64,000 nucleotides of DNA. It comes from Aplidium turbinatum. Taxonomy: Eukaryota; Chordata; Ascidiacea; Aplousobranchia; Polyclinidae. Below are positions 12,149-23,794 of the stretch, one piece after another. A program made the position numbers and the translations under genes. How positions within the stretch are numbered: the first letter of the stretch is position 1; each line of letters begins with the position of its first letter. The stretch spans positions 23,691,996 through 23,755,995 of the forward strand of contig OU964926.1 in the NCBI GenBank assembly GCA_918807975.1, in the 5' to 3' direction. Under the pieces are notes generated by a model that made no database searches, was not told the DNA's origin, and saw only the letters and a program-made list of their open reading frames with translations.

Positions 12149-13143
12149 TTATATTTGGGCAAGAATTTTTTTGCCGACCTCATCTTGACCCAGTGGGAAA
12201 AGTGAAGCAAGGAAACTTTTTCTTGACTCTAATCGCCTGTGTGCTGGAGTTTGGCTATATAGTGAATGTCTCAAATTCATGTCCTGACAAGATCTTTCTT
12301 TTGTGCTGGTCACGCTTCTTCTGATGTTGAGAAGAGCAATTCCCGACAGAATGTGTGGCGATGTGATGTTGGTTGGTTTGATTAGGGCATTCGAGGAGAT
12401 GTTGCATTGTTTGCCTCTGTCCATATTTACAACTTGTGCTTCCCAAAGAATATCTCCAGTGTCGCAACATTTTACATCTTCCAATACCAGTTCAGCGGTT
12501 GAGGCATCGCCAATACTTCCAGGGTTCACGCTTTTTTGAGGAGGAAGGCCTGTGGGAGAAAACTCTATATCGGCCGTGTCAGCCCGGCTGTCAGCTCTTC
12601 CTTCTACAGTTGGACCCGCACATTGGCGGCAACCTCACCTTGACCCAGTGGGACAAGTGAAGCAAGGAAACCTTTTCTTGACTTCAATCGCCTGCGTGCT
12701 GGAATTTGGCCATATAGTCGGTGTCTCAAATTCATGTCCTGACAAGATCTTTCTTTTCAGCTGATCACGCTTCTTCTGATGTTGGGAAGAGAAATTCCCG
12801 CCAGAATGTGTAGTGACGTGATGTTGGTTAGTTTGAAACAGCCTGCAATCAAACGGCAGCTTTGGTTCAACATAGGATCAATTTTCTTGGCATGTGCCGA
12901 GCGTTCCCAAACTGAGCAGACATATTCTGCAGCGGAATAGCATAAGGCTAAAGCAGTTAATAGCATTGTATCCGGAAGGGCTTTGAGCTTTGATGTTTTG
13001 AGCTGGCGATGCATCTGAAGCAAATCACCTTCTCGGGAATCGACTTGTTCGTGACTGGGCGATACTTGTTTATCAGACGTAGACACGTGACATTCGACGT
13101 CAGATTGCGTTTTGTTCCTATTTTTTTTTCTTTCATTGCACAC
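12149..13143 (-). pseudogene. LINE reverse-transcriptase 3' fragment with internal duplication
   Basis: On the minus strand 13143-12757 reads LALCYSAAEYVCSVWERSAHAKKIDPMLNQ and on to LHILAGISLPNIRR, typical of the post-RT end of jockey/RTE-class LINE ORF2. Near 12420 a zinc-knuckle-like CKYGQRQTMQHLLECP follows, the usual ORF2 terminus. The ITS-HIL-GI-L-NIRR block appears a second time at 12400-12149, so about 240 bp have been duplicated in tandem. Stops and frame changes interrupt it. Confidence 0.65.
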
Positions 13144-13330
13144 AACCAGTCCTCAGCTCCTGTAGCTCAGTTGGATGGAAGCCCGAGATTGAGAACGGTG
13201 AAAGCGTAAGATCAAGCAAGGCCGGTTCAACTCTTTTAGTGTAGGCTTATACATCGCACTTCAAGAGCAGCTCTCAATTTAGGGCCACCCATAAGGTAAA
13301 AGTAGTCCCATACTTGAATTCAAGCATCGT
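13140..13330 (+). repeat. tRNA-derived SINE
   Basis: A-box-like tgtagctcagttgg at 13161 and B-box-like ggttcaactc at 13223 are followed by a tail with cacttcaagagcagctctc. The tail resembles the SINE copies at 23795, 40838 and 42115. A long insert between the boxes makes a functional tRNA unlikely. Confidence 0.55.
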
Positions 13331-13488
13331 GAGATGAGAAGATATAGGCTAGTTATCATTGTACTAAGCCTTCGTCACTAAGGAGAGTAGAGTGGCCAGT
13401 TTCGTTCTCTAGGCCGCCTTTCCTTCAGCAATGCCCACCCGATTTGTTACACTGTGGGTGGTGTTTTCAACCGCCATGTTATGTCAGG

Positions 13489-13556
13489 AATCGAACCAGA
13501 TTTGCATTATTGGAAAACCAACGCCTTATCCGTTGCGTCATTTCACAGTCATCAGC
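13489..13556 (-). repeat. tRNA-like SINE head (second family)
   Basis: On the minus strand gacgcaacggataaggcg (A box) precedes ctggttcgattcctga (B box), recalling tRNA-Arg. A related copy lies at 33565-33645. The anticodon stem does not pair well, so it is taken as a SINE. Confidence 0.5.
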
Positions 13557-13559
13557 ACC

Positions 13560-14406
13560 ACCTACGGGTCGGGATAATTCACAGGTAACAAAAGATGGAA
13601 ACGTCCGTTTGATCATGTACGACAAGTGTTCATGCCTGGGTCGGCTGCATCACGGAGTGGTGAGAGCCTTGTTTCGAAGTTTTAAAGGGCACCAGTTTGA
13701 CACCGCTCAAGAGCATGTGGCTGTGTCCATATCAAAACATCTAAAGGCATGAATAAAGGTGGACTCGAAGATTGGCTTCCCTGTCTTCCCGTCCATAATC
13801 TCAATCTTCAACGAACTTCAACTGAACCTTCATACAAAATATCTCGATTCAGAGGCTGAAACTCTTACCACAAAGGTAGGCTTATTGTTTGTCCTAAGCC
13901 ATAACACTTGTTGCGACAAATGCTAAAACGAAACCTTTTGCACATTTAGAAATAGTCAACAGCTCCGGAAAACTTTCGTAAGTTTGAAACTTAACGCAAG
14001 GGAATTTTCACAAAGTATTACTCATGGGAGTTTTTCTTATTTAATAATTATCAAGTAAACAATGTAATTCGGCTATGTCTTTTTCATCTCCAATTGTGTG
14101 CACATCGCTTCAAGTTGCAGCCTACCGTACGGGTTTTTCACTTAAAGCTATAACGCCTGGGGATATAATTAGCCACGATAGCCTGATTAATTTCTAGTTA
14201 AGAATTCGTAATCTAGCACTTTTCGTGTGCTAACAGCAGTTTCAACATGTTCAACAGATGAAGAAATAGTTAAATTACTTTTGAACAGAATAGCACGCTT
14301 TACGTTTCCGCTGTGCATTTTAATTAGACCTACATCATAAACAGCTTTCAGTAAACAAACATTACTTTTGACTAGAGTCAGTAGCGCCAGCAAAAAGTAC
14401 TACAGA
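13560..14406. other. No gene seen
   Basis: Non-coding sequence between SINE copies and the Tigger-like element; only short chance frames. Confidence 0.4.
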
Positions 14407-15284
14407 CAGTAGAATTCGCCTATAACGGCTTCGTTTATAACGTCAATTCGCCTAGTACGTCACATTTTGCTCGGTCCCGGCAGAATTCCTATCTTTTACG
14501 TACATTGTAGTTCGGCTACAACAGCATCGCCTATAACGTCAATTCGCATGTAACAGCACCCTTAATTGGTCCCCCGACGTCTTTTGTTCGTTTATAACGT
14601 CACATTAAGCCTTCACCTTCACCAGGAACGGTCAGTCTTTTAATCCAGTTAGCGTCGCTGCTTGCAAAATGTCTTCCCTTTATTTTGCTACGTCGTTCGC
14701 AGCAGGGACTTTAATTAAATGAATTAACTTTTTTTCCGCGTGAAAAACTATCACCTGTAAAAAGCAGCTCTACAGCTGACCTTTAAACAACTCAAAGCAA
14801 CAGTTGTACGTGCAGTAACTTACTGTATAAACTAATTAACTGAATTAACTTTTTTTTCCCGCGTGAAAAAATCCGAAGTTACGACGATAGCGAGCAAATC
14901 CTACATTATTTAGCAAAAGCTGAACGCTATGTGGTAGAGAAATCCGTGTCAAAACCGAAACAGGTGAAGATCAATGCCTTTTTGGCTAATAAACAATGAA
15001 CTTCTCTACTACTGTATGTAACGAGCTGTATTGCGCAAATTTCCTGTAGGCTACCTTTCGCTGTAGGTTATTTTTTTTAAAACAATTTTTTTGTTTATTG
15101 TATGTTCTGCGTGACTTTTGTCAGTTTGGTGGTACACAGTAAACCTGACTGGATTATGCACCTCTTTCTTTAATCAAAAGGCAGTTTTGGAATAGTTTGC
15201 GGTAGTTCGTCTATAACGTCAATTCGGTTATAACGTCAGTTTTTGCAAATCCCCTAGGGGTGCTGTTATAGGCGAATTCTACTG
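14407..15284 (+). mobile_element. Tigger/pogo-like DNA transposon, internally deleted
   Basis: Ends are inverted copies of CAGTAGAATTCGCCTATAAC, close to the CAGTAGAA- ends of Tigger elements; TA follows the right end. The motif tataacgtcaattcg recurs inside near both ends. An open stretch at 14877-14999 ends KPKQVKINAFLANKQ-stop, which resembles the C-terminal tail of Tigger transposases. The rest of the gene is missing. Confidence 0.65.
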
Positions 15285-15806
15285 TATTAGACCCGAAATT
15301 AATGTAGGGGCCAGGAAAGTTAAAGAAAACGTCACATATTAAGTTGCGTACAGTGACCATTTTTTTGGTATTCACTATTTTTCAGCCACCCGTCAGGTTT
15401 GCAGTTTGTTCAATAGTTGTTGACATCATAAAAAATTAAACTGATGTGATGCGATATAAAAAATCATTGTCAAATCAAGCATGTGTAACTTTTCAAAAGT
15501 TACAAACACCTGAAAAATGGTTGCCGTAGCCTACGCCATTTGCGGTACATTTGTGCAGCGATGTTTTGTTTTTGAGGCATTAGAATGTCAATGGTAGCTT
15601 ACCAGGCCAAATGTAGCCTCTCGATTGGCCTTCCTGGAATTATGCTCAAATCTTCTTACTGTTTTCAATTAGTTTGCATTAGTGATTCAACAAACTTTTA
15701 AGATACGTGAGGTGACATTTCCTCGAATTCTAAACCAAAACATTGAGAAGTAAAAGTACGTTTTTATGAAGAAAGGTTGTTGTGGAGTTGATCCTAAACA
15801 TTTGCA
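15285..15806. promoter_or_regulatory. Upstream region of the secreted Cys-rich gene
   Basis: About 520 bp with no coding sequence or recognised repeat before the signal-peptide exon. It presumably holds the promoter, but no convincing core element can be named. Confidence 0.25.
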
Positions 15807-15876
15807 ATGAAACTTTACCTTATTTTTACGTTTTTGGTAGCTTTTTGCACTCACAGCGCTACAGCAGACTTCCAAT
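15807..15876 (+). CDS. Exon 1: signal peptide exon of the secreted Cys-rich gene
   Basis: Starts at ATG 15807, encodes 23 residues beginning MKLYLIFTFLVAFC, and ends one base into codon 24 at a consensus donor (gtaagt). The hydrophobic core and Ala-x-Ala region fit a secretory signal. Confidence 0.6.
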
Positions 15877-18800
15877 GTAAGTTTTCCACTACTGTATTTT
15901 CCAACTTACACAATAAAAAAAGGTCTTGAATTAGCCTGCTATTTCTACAAGATTTATAGCTTTGTTTTCATACAAGGTTAATATTTTTGTATTATTAATA
16001 TCAATATTTTTCAAGAATAAGTCATTATCCTAACACAGTGTTGTTTTGGTTACACATTGTTTTTCAACAAACAAAATTACGATTATTAAATATCAAGTAA
16101 ACATATAATAAGAGTTTGCACTGCAACAGTCGAATCTTGTTGCAACCGTTGCATTTATTTTTTTTGTTTTGAAAAAGTACCGTAGCAATGTTTTGGCTGT
16201 TAAATGATTTAAATTATTTTATGGATGTCCTAACGCAGGATGGCATTGTCACATCTTGAGCAAATGAGAAGATAAAAATGTTTTCTTCCAAAGCTTAAGT
16301 GATCTCCCAAAGCCACACTAACACATTGCACTAACACACATTGCACACTAACAAATTTCTTTTGTTACATTAAGTCCAAAAAAACATTTGACTGCATAAA
16401 ACTTTCTTGACTTGAGTGAGAATCGAATCTCCGTTAAGTTTAGACTGCGGTGTCCAGCATGTAGATCTTAAACTATTCTGCCGCGTCGCCTCAAGACAAT
16501 GAAGTTGTTGTTGACTTCAATATTCAATGCATGGGGAATACCTGGATTTCCAAGTGCTCAGAGACAATAAATACTAAACAACAGTTTCTTTTAACAGCTG
16601 CACTAGCGGATATAATTCGACAAGCGCTAGAGCTTCAAGGTCTATTGCCAACAACGCCTATGGCCACAACAACGACTACAACAGCAGCTACAACGACAAC
16701 TCGTCCCAATGCACCACTGACAGTAAGATACGAAAGTGATTTTAATAAAAAATAAAGAGTACAAAATGTAGACACCAAACTCATTTTCAGAAAACATTTC
16801 GAAAACTAGACCGTGTTTATCTTCAGTGCTGATGAAAATAGTGTAATTTTTTAAGTTTACTTTACATGAGGTTAGTAGCCTATCTACTGTACTTTTTGGG
16901 TCTTTCCTGTTCGAAAGTGACTTTGTTGCGTAATACTGTAATGCTGCATGGGATAGTAACCGAGCTTAGATTAAATTAAGCTATGGCACGGTTTTGATTG
17001 GAAATTTCTGGTAAACAACTAAATGCACTTGCATGGATTTGTCCTTTTCATTATAAACAAAGATGCAAAAGTTTTCAGCTGGTTGCCCGTTTAATTTTTC
17101 GACCATAATTCACTTTGTGAAGTGTGTTTGCAGGCAACCGAACGAAAAACGGGCTTTATTGACATTAGCTTTAACAAAATGCTGTTTGACTAGGATAACC
17201 AGGAAGAAATTGGCATTGTGAGTTTTTTAAGGTTGCCAAAAACTGGGCAAGTTTTTCTCTAATAAAAGGCCAACATAAAGTATTAAGCCATAAACATTGT
17301 AAAATTCGAGAATAACAAAATATTTACAAGTTTGAATGTTTTTTTGTCTCTATTTAAGCTATCATGTTATTGAACTTTTTTTGGCGTTTTTTTTTCTTTG
17401 AAAAGTGCAGCCGATCTTATTTTTTCCTTCGTTTAAGGCAAGTGTCATAGAACCACTTGATGTTGGACTTAATTATGACAGTTTTGGTGTTAGACACAGC
17501 CTGTATTTTTGAATCCGCCACAATAAAACTATAATTGGTTTACAGTCTCGCAAGATATGTCGTGAGTTTTGCTCAAGAGATACCAGTGGAAATTTCCTTT
17601 TACAATGTGAACCAATACGAAACAGCAGGCTGAGACGTAAGACAGCGTAATGAACTTCATTGCATTCTTAGAATTAGGTGTTTGCATGCACGTTAAACCA
17701 TTACGGTTTTGCCACCTTTTTCTTTTTTTGCTGTATTGTATTTCCACAATATCGTTTCTTTGCATCCCGCCAAAGAAAAATAAATTGAATTGGATTCAAC
17801 TTCCTAAGTAATTGGTGCTAGCGAGGTTAGAAGCAGCAGGGATGTCGTCAGTTGCGTTGACAGGGGCGGTCTAGGGGATAGTTATGGTAGTTGATGTTGA
17901 GTGTAGTTGATGTTGTGACTTTTTCCGGTGGTATTGTGACACTGTAAAAGTTTTGATGCACCTTGTCTGCATCGTTCATGTTTGGTGGTTGGTAACTTTG
18001 CAGTGAACTTGTTTGATACGAGGCTACAAATTGATTTTAGTCAGCTATTTTAAAGTTGATTGATTGAATAAATCTTTATCCTTTTTTGAAAACTTCATCC
18101 TGGCCGTTTCACGCAGTAGCTTTGAGAGGGAGGGGTCCAGGGGGTGCTTTTGGACAGGATAATTTTAAGAGCTCGCAACCTCTTCAAGGTACCCAAAACT
18201 TGAAAAAGTAGCTGCGTAATCTTTGAATACCGGTATAGTGAAGTTTTCTTAGAAGTGTCTTAATTTAGAGCCCGAAGATCTTGTTGGTAGCTACCGTTTG
18301 CAAATTATCTTCCCAACGGCCCTGGCTTCGCGCTTTGAACTACTGTACTGCCGCAAGCTAACCGAGTTTGATAGAGTGTAATTTCCTACAGTTGTTGAAT
18401 TGTTGTTGTTTTCGACTTATTCCATCCATCAGGTGCCACTGAATGGAGAGCTGTCTTTGATATGCGTTGCTCAAGCACACTTCCCGAGAGTCGAACCATT
18501 AGCCTACCGTATGATCTTAAACTTTTTTTATTTGTGAAGTCAGCCGCTTAACCAACTGCGCTATCAGGGAGGACAACTTTAAAGTTGCACTGGTCCACTC
18601 TGGACAAGTACCAACATTTTTGGGGCATTGAGGAGACAGAACAAGTGCTGGGGTTGGAGAAACGCAAGCACAAGTCTCTCTAGTAGAAAGTTATATTGCC
18701 TGAATTTGAAATAGTCTATGTCTATCTATAGTCCATAATTAATAATAATATAATGATATATAGTATATAATTATAATAATTATAGAAACACTCTATGTCT

Positions 18801-21800
18801 ATCTATAGTCCATAATTAATAATAATATAATGATATATAGCTTATAATTATAAGAATTATAGTATATTATTATAATTATAATTGTAGATACAGTCTATGT
18901 CTATCTATAGTCTATGTTTATGACAAATCTTAATGCTATAGGTTTAGGTTACGAGATGCGTTGTATTTTAACTAAGAATTCGTCAGTGGTTCCTCTACTA
19001 GTATGCAAACCTTTGTCAGTTCAAGGATAAAGATTCAAAAGCCAATTATAATCGTTAATGTTTTTTAGGCTTCTGTGGAACTTGTCGCGTCAGCGGGAGG
19101 TGTCAAGTTGATACTCCAGGATATTTTGGAATACAAGCTTCGGTCATGTTGATATATATACCTCCAAATATGGTTGGTCGTGTAGCGTAAAAATGTTTTA
19201 TCCGGATAGCCTACTAAATGATTGTGATGTCCAGTAAATAAGTTGTTTATAAACAAAATAATATAACATCTGCTATTAAAAGCGCAGGCTTTTTAAATCA
19301 CCTCAATTCAGTTTGTTTTTATTTCTAGCCATCACAACAAAAAACAATAAGCTTATATGACAAACATAGCTATTATGATTCTATGGCTGACATGATAATG
19401 CTGATATTCTATCAAAAATACTATATTGTATTGTAGTCACAGAGGAAGATTTGACGTTGCGTTAATATCAATACACAGTATGAAGTGCAATAACGAAAAG
19501 TTAGTGTTAGACAAGCCAAAATAGCGTAAGCTTACTGAACAAGCGTTGCCATAGACTTGCTTTAATCTTTGTGATTTGACGCAAAACATTGACAGAGGGT
19601 GCACACTGCACAGTCATAGTTTTAACTTTCCTTTTAGCTTGTCGTTGCCTTTTCGTTAATTGTTCTGTGTCAAAAACAAATTGGTATCAAAATTGTAGAT
19701 ACAATAGTGGGTGTATTTCAGCAATTTGTGTATTTGTGTACCATGGCACTTGTTCTTGGATATAGCACAGAGTGTAGCCTGTCTGTAGGTACAACAAACA
19801 CAACGTCAAATCTTCCACATTTGGCAAAAGTAACAATTTGTTTTTGTTATATTTCAAAAACTCAATGATGTGATAGAAGAAATTTGAGGTCAGATTTGAA
19901 ATCAGCATCCCGGATTTACTCTAAATCAGCTGCAAAATTTATAGCCTATTGTAGCCAACCGTAAAAATCGTGTTGACTAGTGAATAGACAACAAATTAAC
20001 GTGTTAAATATCATTGTTCAAACCCCGTGAATCCATGATCCAGGGTTCAAACGATTGTTCAAACAATACAAGAAAGTAACAAATGATTGAATTCAAACGT
20101 TTTCGGCAAAATCTTATGCACTCATCAAGAAATAATCTATATACTAATGTAATAATACTGTGTATTAAAGTAATAATACTGAATATTAACGAAATATGTA
20201 TGATATTAAAGGACATGAGAGAAAATTGTGAGGTAGAGAGCGTTTTTCCTGGCTATCAACGCAAGGATGAGTAGCCTATCTATTAGTAGTAAAGCGAGCA
20301 GTTGCGACGCTACACCGTTATGATAAAGGCAGTGGTCGAATACCCTTGTGGCATGAATTAGTGGAGCGATACTGATGAGTAGGGCAAGGTTTTGCAACTT
20401 TTTTTTACAGCTTCCGGCAGCTTCCTAAATACTCAGAATTTATGTAGTATGATGTTTTAAGCTGTTTGTAGGAATTTTATATTGTAACTTTTTGCAGCTT
20501 ATTTCTATTTTTCATGCAACTATTTACTGCAACTTTTATCAAGTGTTGCGCAAACTGTAAAGGAGTGATTTAAAGAAACACGCTATAAAACTATTTCGAG
20601 TATGGTTCTATTCTTTTTGATTTGCATGACAAAGAGCCATGTGATGGATTAGCTGCATCTCAATATTATCTATGACGCAACAGTTGGCTTGCAAGCTAGA
20701 AGTTCAACAACCCCAGCCAAGCACGACAGTGCCCGAACTAAATTAGAAGTGGAAGTATGACTTGGCTTTTGGCCAAGCCCGCACAAACGGAAACAAGTTG
20801 TGTCTAGTCTATCGAGGTCAAGTTTTTGCAACTTCTCACAAATGCAATTTTTTACTGCAACTTTTGTTAAAATTAAGTGCAACTTTCTCACGATTTTAGT
20901 GCAACAAAAACTTGCCCTACTGATGAGCAGTGCCGGTCTTTGAGTATTTCGAGCCATGTGCGGAATGTGCTTTGCGGGCCCCAATGACAATGATCCAATT
21001 CAGTAGCGTAGCTAAGTATTTTGAAAGGGGAGGGGGGGTTTGACGGCCGGCGGGCAAAGCCTGACGGCGTGTTCGCCGAAGGCGACACCCAGCGGTGTGG
21101 GGTCTGGGGGGCCTCCCCCATAAAATTTTAAAAAATTACTTTGAATTTGGTGCATTCTGAGCGCATGTTCAACAAAAATTTGGGTATGAATATTAACTAT
21201 AAAATGGTGCTGTCCGGTGGCATAGCAAAAGGATAAGATCATGTTTTCTCTGGCATTTTTCGGAAATAAAGCTGAGTCTCCATGTTTTCTTGTTGCTAAT
21301 TCCTAAAGCCGCAACTGACTTCAAGGATAACGGTACTTGCTTGTGAATCGAATTGAATTTTTTCCATTGGAAATGACAAAAATTACTGCATTTCCTGAGT
21401 AAATTGCGGGCCCCCTAATTTCCGGGCCCTGTGCGATCGCACGGTTTGCACACGCCAAAGACCGGCACTGTGATGAGTCCAGCCTCATTAACGAAACACG
21501 GTGTCTATCGCTATCAATTCTTGCTACAATCGGCTACCGAGAAATATGCGAGAAAATCACTCATTTAACACTAACACGCTACAGAAAGTACAAACAACTA
21601 AAAAAAACATATTCTGAAGCTGCTAAGACTGTTTTTGCAAGGTATTTAGCAGAATGTAGTTACAACACAAATGCAACATTGTGAGATGGCGAGCTATAAG
21701 AATATTAAGAAAACGCATCATTGCTCTCGTAGCCAATTAAGTGTCTTGCGTAGGACTGTGGAGTCGGAGTCGGTGTAATTTTGGCGTGTCCGGAGTCGAA

Positions 21801-23693
21801 GTCGTTGAAAAAACGGCCGACTCCGACTCAACGATGAGCAATAAAATTTTTGTTTGCCATTACTTTTTTTCAAAATATTGTTTCTTGCTTTCAGTATTGC
21901 ACTTCAAACCTTTGCCAGAAAATCGAAGTGTTGGTTCTTGTCAGTTTTGTGAAAGTCGAGGGTTCAATTTTGATTACAAATTTAGTGAAATTTATTTTTA
22001 AAAAATGAAAGAAGACAAAAATTTTGAAAACTTGGCAGCCCTCTATAATTTTGCAACACTGAAGTCGGAGTCGGCTAGTTATAAACTGAGGATTTCGAGT
22101 CGTATATTTTCCCCCGACTTCACAGCTCTGGTCTTGTGGACATAGGCTACCAATGCATGTCATATTCGTGCCACTGGAACAAATGATTTTATAGACAATG
22201 TAGGAACGGAGAGAGTGGGAAACCGGAGATTTCAAAAATATCAACAATGTCGAATATTTAACGTAGGCTAGCGTACGTCGTAAGAGTTTTGATAATAATA
22301 TATACAAATCATGCATATTCCTCTGATCGAGTGTAAGGTCTCGTTATATACGGTTGCCTAAGTTATTGCGCTATTGGCCAAGCAGTTCTTGAATGACAAG
22401 TTATTTATTTGATAAAATTTGTTATTTTTTAAAATTCCCATGTTTGTTTTATAGTTCAACAGCCTGTGTCCAAACTATTGCATTGGAAGGAATAATACAG
22501 ACGTCTTTGAAAATTGTTCAGAAATCTACGAACTAGAGGAGCAAGGTAATAGATAGATGACAACTTCTATTTTTAACATTTGTAATTGTTAACTAGTACA
22601 CTACCAGCACTCAATATCCGCTACACACTGTGCAATAAAGTTGGTCGGCGTTGTTGGTGGCAGAAAAGAACTAGCCACAGGGAAGATCCAGAATAATAGA
22701 TATTTAGCAACTTTTAACAGTTGTTGTTAACTAAAGTACACTACCAGCACTCTCAATAACCGCTACACAAGGTGCAACAAATTGGGCCGGCGTTGTCGGA
22801 GGCAGAAAAGAACTGGCCACAGGGAAGATCCAGCAAATAGTAGACTGAAGGAAGGGGAGAGATTTCAACAAAATACAATGATGTGTAGGTCTACATTAAT
22901 CCGACCTTGCAAATGCATCATGAATGAAGCTAATTTCCTATGTTTTAGCGGGGAGGAGTTTGCTAAAACCATCCCCCCTTGAACCTGCCACTGATTGGTC
23001 ACCTCATTCTCGTTAATACCGAAGGTTTTGAGTGTGTCATCTTATCATCCGTGCTTGATGCCAAGTATTGGATCACCTTCGCTTTAACCCACAATAATTA
23101 CTTGTCGTAACTAAAAGTACAGCATGTGCTGGACAACATAGCCAAACACTTTTAATCCAAAACTACAATTATGATGTAGGCTACCAAAAGGAAAAGCAAA
23201 ATCAAGTTTTTGCAATGAGAGCCTTGTTCGAAAGTGGTCTGTTTTTTTCTGCTCATGGTGTGTTTGCTCTTCATGATAAATAAAATGCATCTATTCATAT
23301 AATCGATGAAGTGCAACTACAGTTAATGTCAGAGTTGGATCTATTACATAGCTTTCAGTGTAATTCCATTACAATTACACCAATAAAAGTTTTAATTAGG
23401 CTACATTAGCCTACAATTACATTGCAGAGAATAATAATATTAATTAAACAATAAAATTAAAATATTGTTATCAGCAGTTATTTGTACTTTGATGAAAATT
23501 ATCATAATCATAATTCCCATTAATTTATTGTTCTTTAGAATTCATTCGGCTATTAAGCTGGTTTCTTTTTTATTTAGTTTCATTTAGGGCATTTCTTTTT
23601 TTTTCTTTTTCAGGTGTTTGTGAAAGTTGCCGATCCCAGTATTATGATCAATGCGTTCTCGGTCTACCACCAAGACGAAACAATATGGGATAA
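15807..23693 (+). CDS. Predicted secreted Thr-rich, six-cysteine small protein (4 exons, 121 aa), family not recognised
   Basis: Exons 15807-15876, 16598-16722, 22455-22545 and 23614-23693, each bounded by AG/GT signals. Phases close at every junction (1, 0, 1), giving 121 codons and a TAA stop. Residues 1-20 form a clear signal peptide (Lys2, then a hydrophobic run, then a small-residue cleavage region). A short amphipathic stretch (ADIIRQALELQGLL) follows, then a Thr/Ala-rich linker at about residues 39-60 that could carry O-glycans. The C-terminal part has six cysteines (C-x3-C, C, then C-x2-C-x6-C) and two N-glycosylation sequons (NNT, NCS). A role outside the cell is inferred from this layout only; I recognise no family and assign no function. 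Degraded exon relatives at 176-290, 1405 and 19069 support a local gene family. An AATAAA lies at 24107. Transcript evidence would be decisive. Confidence 0.55.
16598..16722 (+). CDS. Exon 2: amphipathic stretch and Thr-rich linker
   Basis: Follows a pyrimidine-rich acceptor (ttttaacag) and ends at a gtaaga donor after Pro-Leu-Thr. The first two bases complete a Ser codon begun in exon 1. A near-identical exon start occurs at about position 180. Confidence 0.55.
16723..18690. other. First part of intron 2 of the secreted gene, no exon seen
   Basis: AT-rich intronic DNA with a SINE at 18441-18575. No exon 3-like sequence was found here. Confidence 0.4.
18441..18575 (-). repeat. tRNA-derived SINE
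   Basis: On the minus strand ctgatagcgcagttggttaa (A box, ending at 18547) and atggttcgactctc (B box, ending at 18486) are separated by an expanded spacer. The head resembles the one at 23795. Confidence 0.55.
18690..19068. repeat. Duplicated intronic block matching 840-1400
   Basis: Shares agttatattgcctgaatttg, the repeated tctatgtctatctatagtc motif, and the block gttacgagatgcgttgtat that runs into the exon 4-like piece. Indels and extra motif copies distinguish the two. Confidence 0.6.
19069..19190 (+). pseudogene. Orphan exon 4-like piece of the secreted Cys-rich family
   Basis: Follows ttttttag and reads FCGTCRVSGRCQVDTPGYFG, open to a TAA at 19188. It needs one incoming base, as true exon 4 does, but no exon 3-like partner is seen upstream in this intron. 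It may be an alternative last exon or a relic of a tandem duplication. Confidence 0.4.
19191..20371. other. Intronic DNA, no gene seen
   Basis: Contains only a short inverted pair (gaagatttgacgttg at about 19446, reverse complement at about 19803) that may mark the ends of a small element. Confidence 0.35.
20380..20919. mobile_element. hAT-type non-autonomous element, 8-bp target duplication
   Basis: Ends TAGGGCAAG and its reverse complement. Perfect CTGATGAG copies at 20372-20379 and 20920-20927. The interior repeats gcaactttt motifs near both ends. Confidence 0.65.
20928..21470. mobile_element. hAT-type element inserted beside the previous one
   Basis: Inverted ends CAGTGCCGGTCTTTG. TGATGAG lies on both sides (20921-20927, 21471-21477), so its left target copy is also the right duplication of the element at 20380. 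It contains part of another element from 21001. Confidence 0.65.
21001..21305 (-). mobile_element. Partial CAGTGGCGTAGC-family hAT MITE
   Basis: Begins cagtagcgtagctaag and in reverse complement matches the interior of the elements at 29534-31508 and 32122-32624 (gccgaaggcgacacccagcg, ggtgctgtccg, ttcggaaataaagct). The far end is missing. Confidence 0.55.
21751..22130. mobile_element. hAT-type MITE with gtcggagtcgg ends
   Basis: Imperfect inverted ends (taggactgtggagtcgg and cagagctgtgaagtcgg) with GTCTTGCG at 21743 and GTCTTGTG at 22131, a 7-of-8 match to a target duplication. Confidence 0.55.
22455..22545 (+). CDS. Exon 3: first three cysteines
   Basis: Follows a ttttatag acceptor and ends at a gtaata donor. 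Encodes FNSLCPNYCIGRNN and on to ELEEQ with the first three cysteines and both N-glycosylation sequons. It starts in phase 0 and leaves one base for exon 4. Confidence 0.5.
22590..22840. repeat. Direct duplication of about 105 bp
   Basis: 22590-22695 and 22733-22840 share ctaccagcactc, then gcgttgt, gcagaaaagaact and cacagggaagatccag. It lies in intron 3 of the secreted gene. Confidence 0.6.
23614..23693 (+). CDS. Exon 4: last three cysteines and stop
   Basis: Follows a long pyrimidine tract and cag. Encodes G-VCESCRSQYYDQC and a short basic tail, then TAA at 23691. Shares the pattern C-E-(S/T)-C-R with the orphan exons at 1405 and 19069. Confidence 0.55.
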
Positions 23694-23794
23694 TAATGAT
23701 GTAACAATGAACAATGATCACATCTTAAAATTGTGCTTTTTGATTGGCTATGCCGAATACAGCACTTTACATAGCCTACTGGTCAGCCGTCCAC

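Noticed and set aside
12255-12470. Short frames opposite and alongside the LINE fragment
   Set aside because: Shadows of the duplicated LINE reverse-transcriptase end, not separate genes.
16405-16500. tRNA gene candidate on the minus strand
   Set aside because: A B-box-like gattcgattctc is present, but acceptor and anticodon stems do not pair convincingly.
21012-21242. Pro-rich minus-strand frames
   Set aside because: GC-rich interior of hAT MITEs; the same sequence recurs in non-coding copies at 30180 and 32520.
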